NCBI RefSeq assembly: GCF_030540825.1
Contig: NZ_JAUOEO010000002.1
Coordinates: 744,001-808,000 of the forward strand
Source of the DNA: Flavivirga spongiicola
GTDB lineage: Bacteria; Bacteroidota; Bacteroidia; Flavobacteriales; Flavobacteriaceae
Direction of reading: 5' to 3'
DNA: 64,000 nt
The translations under genes and the position numbers were made by a program. Of this stretch, positions 62,629 to 64,000 are shown piece after piece. Every line of letters begins with the position of its first letter. Position 1 is the stretch's first letter. The notes beneath the pieces were generated by a model. The model was not told where the DNA came from and ran no database searches. It saw only the letters and a list, made by a program, of their open reading frames with translations.

Positions 62629-63168
62629 TTACATATTCAAGGTATTTAAAATAAAATCAGTTCTATTTTCAACGGTGTCAAAAGGGACATCAATAAGGTT
62701 ATAATTAAAATATTGATAGGTTTTAAGTAAGTGTTTATGAATATCCAAAGCCTGTTCATAATTTTCGTAGCGTTCATTATCACTCTTATATATAGACTCC
62801 CAAGGTTTTAAAATAAAAACCCTATCGTAGACCAAATTGTTACAAGTATTTACAAAGTCCTGCGGATAGATGTCTCCAATGTAATCCATGTAAGCTAACA
62901 CATCTGGAAGCCCTCTATCAAAAAAAGTAATTTCAGATGAAAACGTGCTGGCATTTAAAAATTGTTGCTGTCTACCCTTTAAAAGCAATTCACTAAATAA
63001 TAGCGGGTTGGTTAAAAACAGCTGATCAATGCCTTCTTTTTTTGCATTTAAAGTAACCTGACGTGAAATTTCTTCAAGGCAGGTGTAGCCTCTATTAACC
63101 AACTCATTTATTAAAGTAGATTTTCCTGTTCCAGGACCACCTGTGATTACAATTTTTTTTGTGCTCAA
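62629..63168 (-). CDS. AAA-family ATPase (NadR/AAA_28-like kinase)
   Basis: The 179-residue P-loop protein starts KKIVITGGPGTGKSTLINELV (Walker A at residues 10-18), followed by EEISRQV, FFDRGLPDVLAYM (Asp as Walker B/base) and a C-terminal helix. It matches a small family of predicted kinases, related to NadR nicotinamide riboside kinase and deoxynucleoside kinases. The substrate is unknown. It is the first gene of a likely unit with recQ and fmt. Confidence 0.85.
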   Translation of the reverse strand: MSTKKIVITGGPGTGKSTLINELVNRGYTCLEEISRQVTLNAKKEGIDQLFLTNPLLFSELLLKGRQQQFLNASTFSSEITFFDRGLPDVLAYMDYIGDIYPQDFVNTCNNLVYDRVFILKPWESIYKSDNERYENYEQALDIHKHLLKTYQYFNYNLIDVPFDTVENRTDFILNTLNM

Positions 63169-63345
63169 ATCGGGATTATTTTACCGTAAAAATCGTAATT
63201 AAACTGCGATTAAAAAAATGCAAGGAAAAACAGCTATAACTAACGTTTTTAATTCACGGTATCATATTTGTACAAATGCTAATTCGTTGTGAGCAGCAAA
63301 ATCTAAGTATACTATTAAAAATAAGGATATAAACAGATGAAACTG

Positions 63346-63353
63346 TATATTTG
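63346..63353 (+). promoter_or_regulatory. -7 promoter element for the DUF493 gene
   Basis: TATATTTG matches TAnnTTTG and lies immediately before the DUF493 gene. It implies that transcription starts near 63360, so translation must start at 63366 or 63372. Confidence 0.55.
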
Positions 63354-63365
63354 CATGATATAAAA

Positions 63366-63665
63366 ATGACTATGAATACACCTTCAAATCCTGAAGAATT
63401 TTACGAAAAACTAAAGGGGCAATTATATGAAACAGCAAGTTGGCCAGCAGAATACTTATATAAGTTCATTATAAAATCTGATGCTAAAAAGATAGCTAAG
63501 CTAGAGGCCATTTTTAATAATCTTGGAGCTGTTATAAATAAAATTGAATCTAAAAATGGCAAATATACAAGTGTTTCTGTCAATTTACTGATGAAGAACC
63601 CGGATACTGTTGTTGAAAAGTATAAAGAAGTTGCAGAAAAAGTTGAAGGGGTGATAAGTCTTTAG
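63366..63665 (+). CDS. DUF493 family protein (YbeD-like)
   Basis: The 99-residue protein has the ACT-like fold of DUF493: EEFYEKLKGQLYETASWPAEYLYKFIIKSD (in pieces), KKIAKLEAIFNNLGAVINKIESKNGKYTSVSVNLLM, ending DTVVEKYKEVAEKVEGVISL. Homologues such as YbeD in E. coli are of unknown role. The longer frame from TTG 63351 is rejected because the -7 box overlaps it, so ATG 63366 (or 63372) is the likely start. The DUF4290 gene follows after 67 bases. Confidence 0.88.
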   Translation: MTMNTPSNPEEFYEKLKGQLYETASWPAEYLYKFIIKSDAKKIAKLEAIFNNLGAVINKIESKNGKYTSVSVNLLMKNPDTVVEKYKEVAEKVEGVISL

Positions 63666-63732
63666 TTTTTTTTTGTATTTTGCGCATGCATACCAACTTA
63701 CATGCATAATAATTAACTCTACACATTTAATT

Positions 63733-64000
63733 TTGACTATAGATAATTTAGAATACAATACAGAGCGTGAGCATTTAATCATTCCGGAATATGGCCGCCA
63801 TATGCAGAAGATGATTAATTATGCTAAAAGTATAGAAGTAAAAGAGGAACGTAATAAAGTAGCTAAAGCCATTATTTCAGTAATGGGAAATATGCAACCG
63901 CATTTAAGAGATGTTCCAGATTTTCAGCATAAACTTTGGGATCAACTTTTTATTATGGCCAATTTCGAATTGGATGTTGACTCTCCTTACGAAAAGCCTA
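63733..64000 (+). CDS. DUF4290 family protein (partial, 3' end outside window)
   Basis: A TTG start codon opens a frame that runs to the window end, reading TIDNLEYNTEREHLIIPEYG, then RHMQKMINYAKSIEVKEERN and KVAKAIISVMGNMQPHLRDV. This matches the N-terminal part of the DUF4290 family, which is Bacteroidota-specific and often near the UDP-N-acetylglucosamine transferase gene. The function is unknown. A possible upstream promoter TATTTTGC (63676-63683) lacks the exact consensus. Confidence 0.8.
   Translation, partial: MTIDNLEYNTEREHLIIPEYGRHMQKMINYAKSIEVKEERNKVAKAIISVMGNMQPHLRDVPDFQHKLWDQLFIMANFELDVDSPYEKP

Noticed and set aside
63351..63365. TTG start for the DUF493 gene
   Set aside because: It overlaps the -7 promoter box, so the transcript would start after it; ATG at 63366 fits better.

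Overview
The window looks like chromosomal DNA of a marine or algal-associated member of the Flavobacteriaceae (Bacteroidota). The base composition is AT-rich. Several exported proteins end in type IX secretion (T9SS) sorting domains. Promoters match the Bacteroidota pattern TTTG-N19/20-TAnnTTTG, and the window holds a hybrid two-component regulator, an Oar-like TonB receptor and many DUF families typical of flavobacteria. No rRNA or CRISPR array was seen.

Layout. 1-3141 is the 3' part of a hybrid two-component system gene. 3227-7224 is a minus-strand relA/spoT - fur-like - purA cluster. 7467-15832 is housekeeping: rdgB, hpf/raiA, a YjbR-type gene, rlmH, nadC, a YihY/BrkB membrane protein, priA, a LytTR response regulator and the rpsF-rpsR-rplI ribosomal operon. 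15966-22044 holds an Oar-like TonB receptor, two small genes and hisS. 22418-48353 is a sulfated-glycan locus. It contains a 1730-residue LamG/T9SS surface protein, two tandem modular T9SS sulfatases, and a minus-strand operon of Gfo/Idh/MocA oxidoreductase, lipoprotein sulfatase, HEAT plus double DUF1080 protein, GMC oxidoreductase, iduronate-sulfatase-like sulfatase and gluconate-dehydrogenase-subunit-3-like protein. A membrane-spanning LamG/winged-helix regulator lies upstream of that operon.

48655-56421 is an integrative element inserted in a tRNA-Met(CAU) gene. It is bounded by a 44-bp direct repeat of the tRNA 3' part. It carries a tyrosine integrase, an excisionase-like HTH protein and envelope-protein cargo of unknown function. 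The integrase gene appears frameshifted just after its start codon, and one cargo lipoprotein gene has a stop codon directly after its lipobox cysteine, so the element may be decaying. 56585-64000 returns to housekeeping: a START-like protein, class IV aminotransferase, YqgE, HU, fmt, recQ, a NadR-like ATPase, DUF493 and the start of a DUF4290 gene.

How the genes may work together (inference). In the glycan locus, sulfatases would remove sulfate. The GMC flavoprotein with its Tat-exported small subunit and the Gfo/Idh/MocA enzyme would oxidise sugars to 3-keto forms. The DUF1080 domains, a family now linked to 3-keto-disaccharide hydrolysis, would cleave them. This would be an oxidative route to a sulfated glycan without classical glycoside hydrolases or a SusC/SusD pair in the window.
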